A stretch of DNA of 25,112 nucleotides from an uncultured Lachnospiraceae bacterium. GTDB taxonomy: Bacteria > Bacillota > Clostridia > Lachnospirales > Lachnospiraceae. Under the pieces are notes generated by a model, which was not told the DNA's origin, did not search any database, and saw only the letters and a list, made by a program, of their open reading frames with translations. Below, piece after piece: positions 1 through 7,404 of this stretch. The stretch covers positions 1 through 25,112 of the forward strand of contig CAJUIP010000043.1 in the NCBI GenBank assembly GCA_910586315.1, read 5' to 3'. How positions within the stretch are numbered: the first letter of the stretch is position 1; each line of letters begins with the position of its first letter. The position numbers and the translations under genes were made by a program.

Positions 1-17
1 AGGGGGCATAAACAATT

Positions 18-1700
18 ATGGCAAGAATCATTGGTATTGGACATCAGGATTTTACAGAACTGATTGCAAGCGGCTGTTTTTATGTGGACAAGACAGCATT
101 CATTCGGGAGTGGTGGGAAAATCAGGATGTCGTTACGCTGATTGCCCGTCCCCGCCGTTTTGGCAAGACACTGAATTTGAGTATGCTGGAGCGTTTTTTC
201 TCTGTAGAATATAAAGGGCAGGGGGAAATCTTTGAAGGCCTCTCTATATGGAAGGATAAAACATATCAGGAACTCCAGGGAACGTATCCGGTAATTGCTC
301 TTAGTTTTGCGGATGTGAAAGAAGTAACGTTCCCGGAAGCGAGAGAAAAAATCTGCCAGATTATAAAAATGGTTTTTGGAAAGTATCGGTTTCTGCTGGA
401 TGGTGATGTTCTTGGAGAAAATGAAAAGGAAGACTTTCGCAGGATTTCTGCCGATCCGGGAAACAGTACGATTACTCTTTCCTTAAAGATGCTGTCTCTT
501 TATCTTTCCCGTTACTATGGAAAGAAGGTGATCATTCTTCTGGATGAGTATGATACGCCTATGCAGGAAGCCTATGTGAACGGATACTGGGATGAAATGA
601 CAGCTTTTATCCGCAGCCTTTTTAACTCAACCTTTAAAACCAATCCATATCTTTTTCGGGCAGTCATGACTGGAGTTACGAGAATCAGCAAAGAATCTGT
701 CTTTTCTGATCTGAATAATCTGACGGTAATAACAACAACCTCCGATGTGTACGAGGATTCCTTCGGGTTTACACAGCAGGAAGTATGGAACGCCTTGGAG
801 GAATATGGCCTGTCTGCTCAAAAAGAGTTGGTGAAAGCCTGGTATGACGGCTTTGTTTTCGGCAGGGAAAGGGATATTTATAATCCCTGGTCTATCATCA
901 ATTATCTTAAAACGAAAAAACTATCCTGCTATTGGGCGAATACCAGCAGCAACAGTTTAGTGGAAAAGCTGATTCGGGAGGGGAGTCCGGCTGTAAAAGA
1001 AACCATGGAGGATCTTCTGAAAGGGCAAAAGCTCTGTACAACCATTGACGAACAGATTGTTTTCAGCCAGTTGGAGTGCAGTGAGAGCGCTGTGTGGAGC
1101 CTGTTTCTGGCAAGCGGATATCTGAAAGCGGACAGCTATCGGTTTAATGAGGAACTTGGAATAGAAGAATATGCACTGAGCTTGACCAACAGGGAAGTCC
1201 GCATTACATTTGAAAAAATGATACGGGACTGGTTCGGACGGTCGGTGAAAGAATATAACGGATTTATCAGAGCATTATTGCAGGGAAATACAAAAGAGAT
1301 GAATGCCTATATGAACCGGATTGCCCTGACCACGTTCAGCTATTTTGATACCGGAAACCGTCCGTCAGGGGCAGAGCCGGAACGATTCTATCATGGATTC
1401 GTATTAGGACTTATGGTGGAACTGGATGACCGATATGTGATTACCTCTAACCGGGAAAGCGGGTTTGGAAGATATGATGTGATGTTAAAGCCGCGGAAAA
1501 AAGAGGATGATGCGATTATTCTGGAATTTAAGGTCTATGACCCGGATGACGAAGAGAATCTTGGGGATACCGTGAGAGCCGCTTTAAAGCAGATCGAAGA
1601 CAAGAAATATCAATCGGCTTTGATGGCAGAAGGGATTCGTGAGGATAGAATTAGAAAATACGGCTTTGGATTTGAAGGCAAGAGAGTTTTAATTGGATAA
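18..1700 (+). CDS. AAA-ATPase-like protein with C-terminal PD-(D/E)XK nuclease-like domain
   Basis: 560 residues, the usual size for the AAA-ATPase_like (PF09820) plus PDDEXK_9 (PF08011) family, common and multi-copy in gut Clostridia and Bacteroidetes. The N-terminus (IGIGHQDFTELIASGCFYVDKT) is the family signature. A Walker A-like loop RPRRFGKTL lies near residues 44-52 and a Walker B-like IILLDEYDT near 172-180. Around residues 485-510 a GRYDVML...IILEFK arrangement matches the D-(x)n-ExK nuclease core. The protein is soluble, with no signal peptide. The start ATG is preceded by AGGGGG, 12 nt away, and the window edge hides any promoter. It is convergent with the next gene. The cellular role of this family is not established; a DNA-related or mobile-element function is only inferred. 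Family assignment is firm, function is not. Confidence 0.88.
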   Translation: MARIIGIGHQDFTELIASGCFYVDKTAFIREWWENQDVVTLIARPRRFGKTLNLSMLERFFSVEYKGQGEIFEGLSIWKDKTYQELQGTYPVIALSFADVKEVTFPEAREKICQIIKMVFGKYRFLLDGDVLGENEKEDFRRISADPGNSTITLSLKMLSLYLSRYYGKKVIILLDEYDTPMQEAYVNGYWDEMTAFIRSLFNSTFKTNPYLFRAVMTGVTRISKESVFSDLNNLTVITTTSDVYEDSFGFTQQEVWNALEEYGLSAQKELVKAWYDGFVFGRERDIYNPWSIINYLKTKKLSCYWANTSSNSLVEKLIREGSPAVKETMEDLLKGQKLCTTIDEQIVFSQLECSESAVWSLFLASGYLKADSYRFNEELGIEEYALSLTNREVRITFEKMIRDWFGRSVKEYNGFIRALLQGNTKEMNAYMNRIALTTFSYFDTGNRPSGAEPERFYHGFVLGLMVELDDRYVITSNRESGFGRYDVMLKPRKKEDDAIILEFKVYDPDDEENLGDTVRAALKQIEDKKYQSALMAEGIREDRIRKYGFGFEGKRVLIG

Positions 1701-1721
1701 CCGCATCAGTCTCTTGCCTTC
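1674..1721. repeat. 12-bp perfect inverted repeat across the stop codon of the AAA-like gene
   Basis: GAAGGCAAGAGA (1674-1685) is repeated as its exact reverse complement at 1710-1721, with a 24-nt spacer that contains the TAA stop at 1698. It lies between two convergent genes, so the RNA hairpin could mark the 3' end of either transcript. There is no T-tract on either side, so I do not call it an intrinsic terminator. Confidence 0.6.
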
Positions 1722-1729
1722 TGTGCCTG

Positions 1730-2698
1730 CTATTCTTTTGCAGCAATGCAAAATTTTTCGGAAAATGAAGTACAAAGCCCTTCGATCAGCTCCCGTTTTG
1801 CGATAACAGCCAGCCAATTTTCCGGAATTTTATCCATTCCATATCGAAGCCCGGCCACTCCTCCGGCTGCTGCGCCTACGGTGTCGGTGTCTTCCCCAAG
1901 ATTGACAGCTTCCAGCAGACAGCCGCGGAAGCTATCGTGCCGCTCCAGACACCACAGTGCAGCCTCCAGGGTGTGGAGCACATATCCGCTGCTGCTGACC
2001 TCTGATTTATGCAGAGAGGGAAGAATATTAGGGTCAATTCTTCGGAAGATGTCCAGGTAAGGAGCCAGTGCCGTCTGGCTTCGGTAGAATGCTTTCGCGG
2101 CCTTAATTCCATTCCAAATGCTCGTCCTGCCGCAGAGCAGTTCATTGGCGGCGGCGCAGTAAAGGCCACAGGATATCAGGCTGATGGGGTGCACGTGCGT
2201 GAGGGCGGAGGCATTGTGGATGGCTTGGTACGCTTCTGGCATCCGGGGAAAATCCGGCCCTAATGTGCGGTTAAGGTATAAGGCCATCGGCAGAATACGC
2301 ATCAGTGAGCCGTTGCCATTGTCGTATTCCCCGGCGCCTCCGCACTCCAGTGCCGGAGTGCCATGGGTAAATCTTGTGAGCGCCTGCTGTGTGGCGATAC
2401 CCATGTCAAAGACTTCTCCATGGGCGGTCATGTACCCTTCGTCTGCCCAGCGTAAGAATCTGGCCATCATATCCCCGTAATCTACTCCCTTCACGGTCAG
2501 GCTTTCTAGCAGGCACAGCGCCATGGAAGAATCGTCCGACCAGGTTCCGGCAGGCTGGTGATGGGTTCCGTCAGCGCGCATCCCGGTTACAGGATCGTGC
2601 TCCAGTTCCTCCCGGGATTGAAATTCCACTGGCACCCCCAGGGCGTCGCCGACTACAAGGCCGAACATCGCGCTTTTTACAGTTTCTTCAAAATTCAT
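1730..2698 (-). CDS. ADP-ribosylglycohydrolase family protein (DraG-like)
   Basis: 322 residues from the chosen ATG. Family hallmarks are all present: GDALGVPVEF near residues 17-26, TWSDDSSM (the first metal-binding Asp pair) near 52-59, and GEDTDTVGAAAGGVAGLRYG near the C-terminus, which supplies the remaining metal ligands. Enzymes of this family remove ADP-ribose from proteins or small molecules with two divalent cations; the substrate here is unknown. I chose the ATG at 2698 because the family starts a few residues before the (A)MFGLxxGDALG motif and AGGGA sits 6 nt upstream. An in-frame ATG at 2761 would add 21 residues but has no ribosome binding site. The gene follows the metallo-hydrolase gene closely and probably shares its transcript. 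Confidence 0.9.
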   Translation of the reverse strand: MNFEETVKSAMFGLVVGDALGVPVEFQSREELEHDPVTGMRADGTHHQPAGTWSDDSSMALCLLESLTVKGVDYGDMMARFLRWADEGYMTAHGEVFDMGIATQQALTRFTHGTPALECGGAGEYDNGNGSLMRILPMALYLNRTLGPDFPRMPEAYQAIHNASALTHVHPISLISCGLYCAAANELLCGRTSIWNGIKAAKAFYRSQTALAPYLDIFRRIDPNILPSLHKSEVSSSGYVLHTLEAALWCLERHDSFRGCLLEAVNLGEDTDTVGAAAGGVAGLRYGMDKIPENWLAVIAKRELIEGLCTSFSEKFCIAAKE

Positions 2699-2766
2699 AA
2701 TTTTTCCCTGGTACTCTCGGAGTCTCTTTGCATCTGATTTTGTGAAATTCCAAGAGTACATTTTGT

Positions 2767-4104
2767 TTACAGTTTGTCCAGATTCAGATGCTTCCCGTCC
2801 GTAAGTACATTCACCCGGTCTGCCCAGGGTGCAAATTCCGGAATCGAGGAAAACTCCTCCGCCCGTTCCGTATGCATAGGAACGATGACCTTGGGATCAA
2901 CGGCCTTAATCAGTCTGGCGATGGTCTCCACATAAGCGTGGCCGCTGGTGTGGAGCTGTTCATATGGCCGTCCGCCGATAAAACCGATTAAGGCCTGGTC
3001 GGCGTGTTCCGACTTCAGATAGCCGTCCCACATGGAGTAGATGATCTGGCCATCCTGGGAATAGAACTGGTCCCGCTTTTCTTCGAAGATGTTTTTCTGC
3101 GCCGAATTGGTGTTTTTACGCACCAGCATCACAAAGCCATCCTCCCTGAGCCTGTCGTCAGACACCGGCGCGATTTGAACCGGCTTTTTTAACGCCGCTC
3201 CGAGCCCCTGCAGGTAACTCCACTGGCGGCCGCCCTTCAAAACCCGGATGACAGGATGGTTTCTGGAGCGCTGGTACTGAGGGTAATTTCCCTTGCGCTC
3301 CATCCCGGCCATAGCGGTCAGAATCATTTCCGCCTGATAGGCATCGCAGACAAAGTGCATCCCCACAGGCGTGTGGTGGTAGAACTCCATAATACTGTCC
3401 AGATTGGTGGAGGACACCAGTACAAAATTATATTTATGTTTCTGAAACAGGATTTTCGCTTTTTCCCCCAGCTCCTGCTCCGACTTGGCCAGGCTTTTCC
3501 CCACTTCACTGCTGCGGCTGAGCATGGTGCCCTCTGTGATAAGCAGGTCAATGCCTCTGGGGACAAAGTTTTCCAGGGTCCGCCAGAGACGATCCCGTTC
3601 GCCCACGATGCCGTGATCCCGGAAATCTCCAGAAAAGAGAAGCTTCTTTCCGGCACATTTAATATAGAACATATAGGCATCCGGCGCGGAGTGATCCACG
3701 TAAAGGGGCCGCACATCTATGCCCGCGGCAGGGGTGAACCAGCATCCCGGCTCATAAGTCCGCATTCGCTCCACCGTCGGCAGCCCCTTGTCCTTTGAAA
3801 TATAATCCAGACGGGCGGCCAGGACTTTTAAAATCTCCTTTGCCATAGGGCCAATATACATAGGCACATTCCGGGGAACCTTCTTATAAAGCCCGTAGTG
3901 ATCGCCGTGAGGGTGGGTAAACAGCACACCTGCTGTTGGACGGCCATCGAAAACCTTGGAAATGAGCACATCATCTGAGATGGGCGCGTCGGAATCGGGC
4001 AGATTGGCCCCGAGGTCGATAAGGATGCGCTCACCGCCGGAGGTGATTTCCGTACAGCAGCCGCCAATCTGGTGGCTGCCGCGGTGGATGATCAGGTCTG
4101 CCAT
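2767..4104 (-). CDS. MBL-fold metallo-hydrolase with beta-CASP features (RNase J-like superfamily)
   Basis: 445 residues. The metallo-beta-lactamase signature THPHGDHYG lies near residues 63-71 (HxHxDH zinc ligands). Downstream are FSGDFRDHG (motif with the bridging Asp) and the C-terminal SGHA and PMHTE motifs, the order seen in beta-CASP nucleases such as RNase J and in MBL proteins with an RNA-specificity domain. It is therefore probably a zinc-dependent, cytosolic nuclease, although RNase J proper is longer (about 550 residues) and has a C-terminal domain that this protein lacks. The start is the ATG at 4104, 8 nt after GGAGG; a TTG at 4119 lies inside the ribosome binding site and is unlikely. 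A promoter is visible about 100 bp upstream. The ADP-ribosylglycohydrolase gene follows as a probable operon partner. Superfamily call firm, nuclease role inferred. Confidence 0.85.
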   Translation of the reverse strand: MADLIIHRGSHQIGGCCTEITSGGERILIDLGANLPDSDAPISDDVLISKVFDGRPTAGVLFTHPHGDHYGLYKKVPRNVPMYIGPMAKEILKVLAARLDYISKDKGLPTVERMRTYEPGCWFTPAAGIDVRPLYVDHSAPDAYMFYIKCAGKKLLFSGDFRDHGIVGERDRLWRTLENFVPRGIDLLITEGTMLSRSSEVGKSLAKSEQELGEKAKILFQKHKYNFVLVSSTNLDSIMEFYHHTPVGMHFVCDAYQAEMILTAMAGMERKGNYPQYQRSRNHPVIRVLKGGRQWSYLQGLGAALKKPVQIAPVSDDRLREDGFVMLVRKNTNSAQKNIFEEKRDQFYSQDGQIIYSMWDGYLKSEHADQALIGFIGGRPYEQLHTSGHAYVETIARLIKAVDPKVIVPMHTERAEEFSSIPEFAPWADRVNVLTDGKHLNLDKL

Positions 4105-4206
4105 ATCATTGTCCTCCAATTCTTTGCTCTCTGGTGTTTTGCCGGTTTCATGTTCCGGTTCTCCAGAGTTTCGCTGACTGACATTTCTTTTCCTTTATAT
4201 GTATCC

Positions 4207-4235
4207 ATTCTAACATTTTCCTGTGATGTTCGCAA
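4207..4235 (-). promoter_or_regulatory. Sigma-A-type promoter for the metallo-hydrolase/ADP-ribosylglycohydrolase pair
   Basis: Read on the minus strand: -35 TTGCGA (4235-4230), a 17-bp spacer, and -10 TAGAAT (4212-4207). Transcription would start near 4200, giving a leader of about 95 nt. That leader holds CTCTGG and CCAGAG arms (4163-4168 with 4129-4134) which can form a hairpin just before the ribosome binding site. Confidence 0.6.
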
Positions 4236-4292
4236 CCGTAGATGAACGATATCCGGCCCGCCATATATCTGTCATTCTACGCAGTTTGTATG

Positions 4293-4301
4293 TGTTATAA
4301 T
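4293..4301 (+). promoter_or_regulatory. Extended -10 promoter element upstream of the 4346 gene
   Basis: TGTTATAAT is a perfect TATAAT hexamer (4296-4301) with an upstream TGn extension. No good -35 box lies 16-18 bp upstream, as is common for extended -10 promoters. It sits 45 bp before the start codon and is divergent from the promoter at 4207-4235. Confidence 0.55.
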
Positions 4302-4345
4302 CCCCGTATATAAAGCGATTATCCGAGAAAAAAGGAGAAAATTTT

Positions 4346-4783
4346 ATGAAGAGAATCAGAATGGAAAACGGAAAGAAAATGGAAAAAATCTTAAAGGCTG
4401 TAGGACCCCTTGGGGCTACAATTAAGAAAAAGGGGCAATGGGATCTTCTGGTTTTCATTGGGGATGAGGATGAGGAATCTGTCCTGGTCGAGATGTGTCA
4501 GAAAGAGGAGCACGGAGGTGACCTGATTATGGATCCTTTTATGAGGATCTGTTTGGAAAAGAACAAGGACGGCCATATTACCCAGGCAATTCCTGAGGCC
4601 TATCAGTCGGATAGTGTGTTTATAGGGAGAACAGATATCAATGAAAAGGGGGAGATTTTTTTGAACCGGAAACTGATAGAGACAAAGTCGGGAGAACTGG
4701 ATCGGAGATTGGAGAGCTGGCTTCGTACTATTGACGGGATTGGTTATTTCACAGAGCCTGATAAGATTATTTTTCGTGAGTAA
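4346..4783 (+). CDS. Hypothetical protein, 145 aa
   Basis: I do not recognise this protein with confidence. It is soluble and charged. The segment GGDLIMDPFMRICLEK followed by a run ending in IPEAYQSD is reminiscent of DUF6908-type proteins (a 'GDL..DPe..f' core followed by a polar strand), but that is a weak resemblance by eye. The start is well supported: AGGAG is 8 nt upstream of the ATG and an extended -10 promoter is 45 bp upstream. It is followed by about 280 bp of decayed coding sequence and then another small unknown gene, so it may be the leading gene of an accessory block. Confidence 0.65.
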   Translation: MKRIRMENGKKMEKILKAVGPLGATIKKKGQWDLLVFIGDEDEESVLVEMCQKEEHGGDLIMDPFMRICLEKNKDGHITQAIPEAYQSDSVFIGRTDINEKGEIFLNRKLIETKSGELDRRLESWLRTIDGIGYFTEPDKIIFRE

Positions 4784-4791
4784 ACCTGCAT

Positions 4792-5078
4792 GTGCCTGTA
4801 AATATCGTATGGTGGATAGATGAAATATACTATAAGCAGTGTTATGTTGATGAAAAGAATTATAGATGTTATGCTTATGGAAAATCAGGCATACCAGACC
4901 ACTGACGCCAGAGGAACAGTAGAGCATTGATATGATAGAAATGGAAATGGCAAAGCTGAGAGCTGACCGTGAAAACGGAAAGATGACAAACAGTGCCGAA
5001 TTTAGGGGCTGGAACTCTTTGTGGAATCAGCAAAAAAACATTAAAGGGCGGGCGGAATGGTATGAAACTTACTGGTAA
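4792..5078 (+). pseudogene. Decayed small coding sequences (two short frames)
   Basis: Two short frames here read like real protein but lack proper starts. The first (4792-4905, GTG, 37 codons) contains VWWIDEIYYKQCYVDEKNY and ends at TGA. The second, in another frame, reads LTPEEQ, then a TAG at 4920, then continues from an ATG at 4932 to TAA at 5076 (48 codons, ending EWYETYW). The in-frame TAG and the frame change suggest one or two inactivated small genes. The second frame overlaps the next gene by 17 bp. Neither has a clear ribosome binding site. Confidence 0.3.
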
Positions 5079-5526
5079 GGACAAGGGGAGATTCTTGCTC
5101 ATGAGTGAACATATTTCAAAGGGGATTTTCTGGTTTATCTGCGGGTTTGACGAAAGGGATGCGTGTGATTTTTCGGAGGCAGAGATGATCGCCTTTCCTG
5201 TTCCATGTGACAGGGAAGGAAAGATGACAGGGAACCAGGATTTTAATTCCCGAAAGGGGAACGCATATAATCATAAGAAAACTTGGGCGTCTTTTGTGAA
5301 GCACCGAAAAGATTTAAGAAAATATGGGTGGAATTATTTTCCCAGAGGGAGAGTTGAGATAGCGGGCGGCAGAGCGCTCCTGTATGTGAATATAAATATT
5401 ATTCGATATGAGGAATTTCAGCGTGATACTGTAAACATGTTTCATCTGGAAGGTCTGGATGTACGGGTGATTGTGGATAATTCCAGGCATTATTATTGCC
5501 ATGAGGATGATAAGAGTATACAATAA
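5062..5526 (+). CDS. Hypothetical protein, 154 aa
   Basis: I do not recognise the family. The protein is soluble. Its C-terminal half (YNHKKTW, then NYFPRGRVEI, then LYVNINII, then VRVIVDNSRHYYC) alternates strand-like and polar segments and looks like a compact alpha/beta domain. The ATG at 5062 follows a G-rich stretch (GGGCGGGCGG) about 5 nt upstream. A GTG at 4993 would extend it by 23 residues through decayed sequence and is less likely. It is followed by the palindromic element, which separates it from the eight-gene operon. Confidence 0.6.
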   Translation: MKLTGKDKGRFLLMSEHISKGIFWFICGFDERDACDFSEAEMIAFPVPCDREGKMTGNQDFNSRKGNAYNHKKTWASFVKHRKDLRKYGWNYFPRGRVEIAGGRALLYVNINIIRYEEFQRDTVNMFHLEGLDVRVIVDNSRHYYCHEDDKSIQ

Positions 5527-5548
5527 TCGAGTAAATGAGATGATACCA

Positions 5549-5728
5549 GGGTCAAAAGGTCTAAAATCCGATGCAAGCTTGCTTGCAAGAGGATTTTTGA
5601 ACTTGGGACCCGCCAAAAACATGAAAAAGTAGCCCGATTAGGGCGGATTTTGAATGTTTTTGAGAATTGCGTGAGCACAACGTGCGGAGCAATCCGGTAT
5701 CAGAGGGGTCAAAAGACCTTTTGACCCC
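5549..5728. repeat. 180-bp palindromic intergenic element with 13-bp perfect terminal inverted repeats
   Basis: GGGTCAAAAGGTC (5549-5561) is the exact reverse complement of 5715-5727. Inside are AAAATCC/GGATTTT arms (5563-5569 with 5591-5597) that enclose a GCAAGC-TT-GCTTGC hairpin (5573-5586), and a GCCC-GATTA-GGGC hairpin (5632-5644). The right end can also fold locally, as GGGGTCAAAAG (5705-5715) and CTTTTGACCCC (5718-5728), which excludes the long-range pairing. There is no coding sequence. The form fits a small non-autonomous or REP-like element; I see no convincing target duplication. Confidence 0.7.
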
Positions 5729-5760
5729 AACATCATGAGATTGATAATGGAGGAGATATA

Positions 5761-6549
5761 GTGAAGAGATGGTTGGATGATGTCAGGCGCGACGCAATCT
5801 GCAAATTGAGGGAGGATACGTGCGGGCAAAAGAAGCTGGAGGACGCAGTGGATACGGTTATGGAGCTTTATGATATCAGGCGGGCAGGGGGACTGCTTGC
5901 ACTGGAAGAAGCGGCCAAAGAGGCAGAGTCGGATTTTTTGAAACATTTGATTCTGTTGACGGCAAATGAGGTCAGCCCGAAACGGATCATCGAAATCGCA
6001 ACCAATGAATACTGGATAAATGAACCGGAAGGCGCGGAGGCCATGGTGGATTATCTGTATTTGAGAGGAATGATCGGTATTCAAACGTTGGAAAGTAAGG
6101 AACTGCTTATGGAGGTTCTGTTAAGCCTGATGCCTGTAAAACAGCGAAAAGAGTATGAGACGCTGAGGTGTAAGCAGAAAGAAGAGCAGGAACGGCTGCA
6201 TAAAAAAGAGATCAGGGAGAGGCTTTCTGCCATGTGTCCAACGTTCAAACAGAAGGAAGTGCAGGAGGCGATACGGCTGTTGGAGAATAAAATGAGGGAA
6301 CTGCCGGAACGATGCCTGCAGAGACTGGTGCGTGATGTGGATTGCCGGGATTTGGCTGGCTGTGTATATGCTTTTGGACAGGGAACACGGACAAGAGTTC
6401 TTGAGAATCTCAGCACACGGTATCGGGATATGGTGGAGGAGGAAGCGGTGAAGTGGGCGTTTTCTGATGAAGAGAAACTGCTTGCCAGTGTGAATCAAGT
6501 GATGGATATCCTGGAACGTTTGAGGGAAATGGGAGAGGTGATGTACTGA
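5761..6549 (+). CDS. Soluble MotA-loop/FliG-C-like fusion protein
   Basis: 262 residues, GTG start with GGAGGAG 5-8 nt upstream. Residues about 35-122 (ELYDIRRAGGLLALEE, then DFLKHLILL, then a helical segment) match by eye the cytoplasmic loop of flagellar MotA, which reads 'eiARREGLLALE...d.FL..gl..iVdG.d'. Residues about 180-260 match the FliG C-terminal domain: LPERCLQRLVRDVDCRDLAG for 'd..iQkvLREVd.kDLa', VLENLSTRYRDMV for 'i..NmSkRaa.ml', and VMDILERLREMGEV for 'iiniirrLeeaGei'. A charged coiled-coil linker (about 127-178) joins them. There is no membrane segment, so it cannot be a stator channel. It is the first gene of the operon, and two paralogs lie at 11563 and 12716. Function unknown; domain relationships are inferred by motif alignment. 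Confidence 0.75.
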   Translation: MKRWLDDVRRDAICKLREDTCGQKKLEDAVDTVMELYDIRRAGGLLALEEAAKEAESDFLKHLILLTANEVSPKRIIEIATNEYWINEPEGAEAMVDYLYLRGMIGIQTLESKELLMEVLLSLMPVKQRKEYETLRCKQKEEQERLHKKEIRERLSAMCPTFKQKEVQEAIRLLENKMRELPERCLQRLVRDVDCRDLAGCVYAFGQGTRTRVLENLSTRYRDMVEEEAVKWAFSDEEKLLASVNQVMDILERLREMGEVMY

Positions 6550-6602
6550 TTTGGGGGAGTATCCCGAAGAACAGGAGGGAATATAAGATAAGCACTTATG
6601 TT

Positions 6603-7382
6603 ATGACAGACATTCACGGCCACTATGATGGGATGAAAAAAATGCTCCGTAAAATCGGATTTTCTGCCAGCGACCGGCTGATCTGTGCTGGCGACTATAT
6701 TGACAGAGGGCCGAAAAGTTATGAGATGCTTAGGTGGATCGAAAGTCCCGGGGAAAATGTCATTCTGATCAGAGGAAATCATGATGAGGAGTTTCGCTGC
6801 TGCGTGGAAGTTATGGGAATGATTTTTCGGAAATGCGGGATGGATACTGCCAATGTGGAGGATACCATATCTGTGTATGGGACGGTCAGAAAGATAACTT
6901 CCTATTTTGACCTGTATGGAACCATAGGAGAGCTTATTAAGAAAAGAAGGACGGCATTTGAACAGTTGTCCATGTGGGCGGAGTGTGTAGGGAAAATGCC
7001 TTATTATTATGAGACTTTGATGAATGGGCGAAGGTGCATCGTTGTCCATGGCGGGTATATTGAAAGTCTTGCGTGCTTAGAGGGTGTGGACACGGATATT
7101 TCTTATGACTCATTGGAGGACTTTTATCTGAAAGCCAGAGATGATGCTTATTTATACGGCGGAGTGGAGCATGGGATGATTTTGGCCGGGCATACTCCCA
7201 CAACAGAAAAATATGAGCTCCCTTTTAATCATGGAAAAGTATACCGCGCTTATGATGAAGAGACGGACTGCATTTTTTATGATTTGGACTGCGGTTATGG
7301 GGGGAAAGAAAGCAATCCAGAGGCACGGCTGGCTTGTCTGCGGCTGGAGGATGAAAGGATTTTTTATCTTCGGGAAATTTGA
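6603..7382 (+). CDS. Metallophosphoesterase, PPP-type Ser/Thr phosphatase family
   Basis: All PPP-family metal and phosphate motifs are present in order: TDIHGH near the N-terminus, GDYIDRGP, RGNHDEE, VHGGY and AGHTP. The family includes bacterial protein Ser/Thr phosphatases and Ap4A hydrolases; the substrate here is unknown. The start is unusual. Relatives begin M-S-T-Y-V-M-x-D-I-H-G, and here the codons before ATG 6603 read ATA AGC ACT TAT GTT, with GGAGG placed 9 nt before the ATA at 6591. Either ATA is used as a start, or the ancestral ATG was lost and the ATG at 6603 is used, 21 nt from the ribosome binding site. The gene lies 53 bp after the MotA/FliG-like gene and 22 bp before the nuclease-like gene, in one operon. 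Confidence 0.88.
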   Translation: MTDIHGHYDGMKKMLRKIGFSASDRLICAGDYIDRGPKSYEMLRWIESPGENVILIRGNHDEEFRCCVEVMGMIFRKCGMDTANVEDTISVYGTVRKITSYFDLYGTIGELIKKRRTAFEQLSMWAECVGKMPYYYETLMNGRRCIVVHGGYIESLACLEGVDTDISYDSLEDFYLKARDDAYLYGGVEHGMILAGHTPTTEKYELPFNHGKVYRAYDEETDCIFYDLDCGYGGKESNPEARLACLRLEDERIFYLREI

Positions 7383-7404
7383 AGAAAAGGAAGGAATTTG
7401 TGTT

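Noticed and set aside
3256..3798. 180-codon plus-strand open frame
   Set aside because: It lies opposite the metallo-hydrolase gene, whose motifs are intact; no ribosome binding site or recognisable protein.
4391..4927. 178-codon minus-strand open frame
   Set aside because: It is antisense to the 4346 gene, which has a good promoter and ribosome binding site; the composition is that of a shadow frame.
5721..5748. Promoter-like TTGACC-16-GATAAT at the end of the palindromic element
   Set aside because: Transcription would begin inside the ribosome binding site of the 5761 gene, and TTGACC is explained by the inverted repeat.
6495..7049. 184-codon minus-strand open frame
   Set aside because: It is antisense to the phosphatase gene and shows no domain or start signal.
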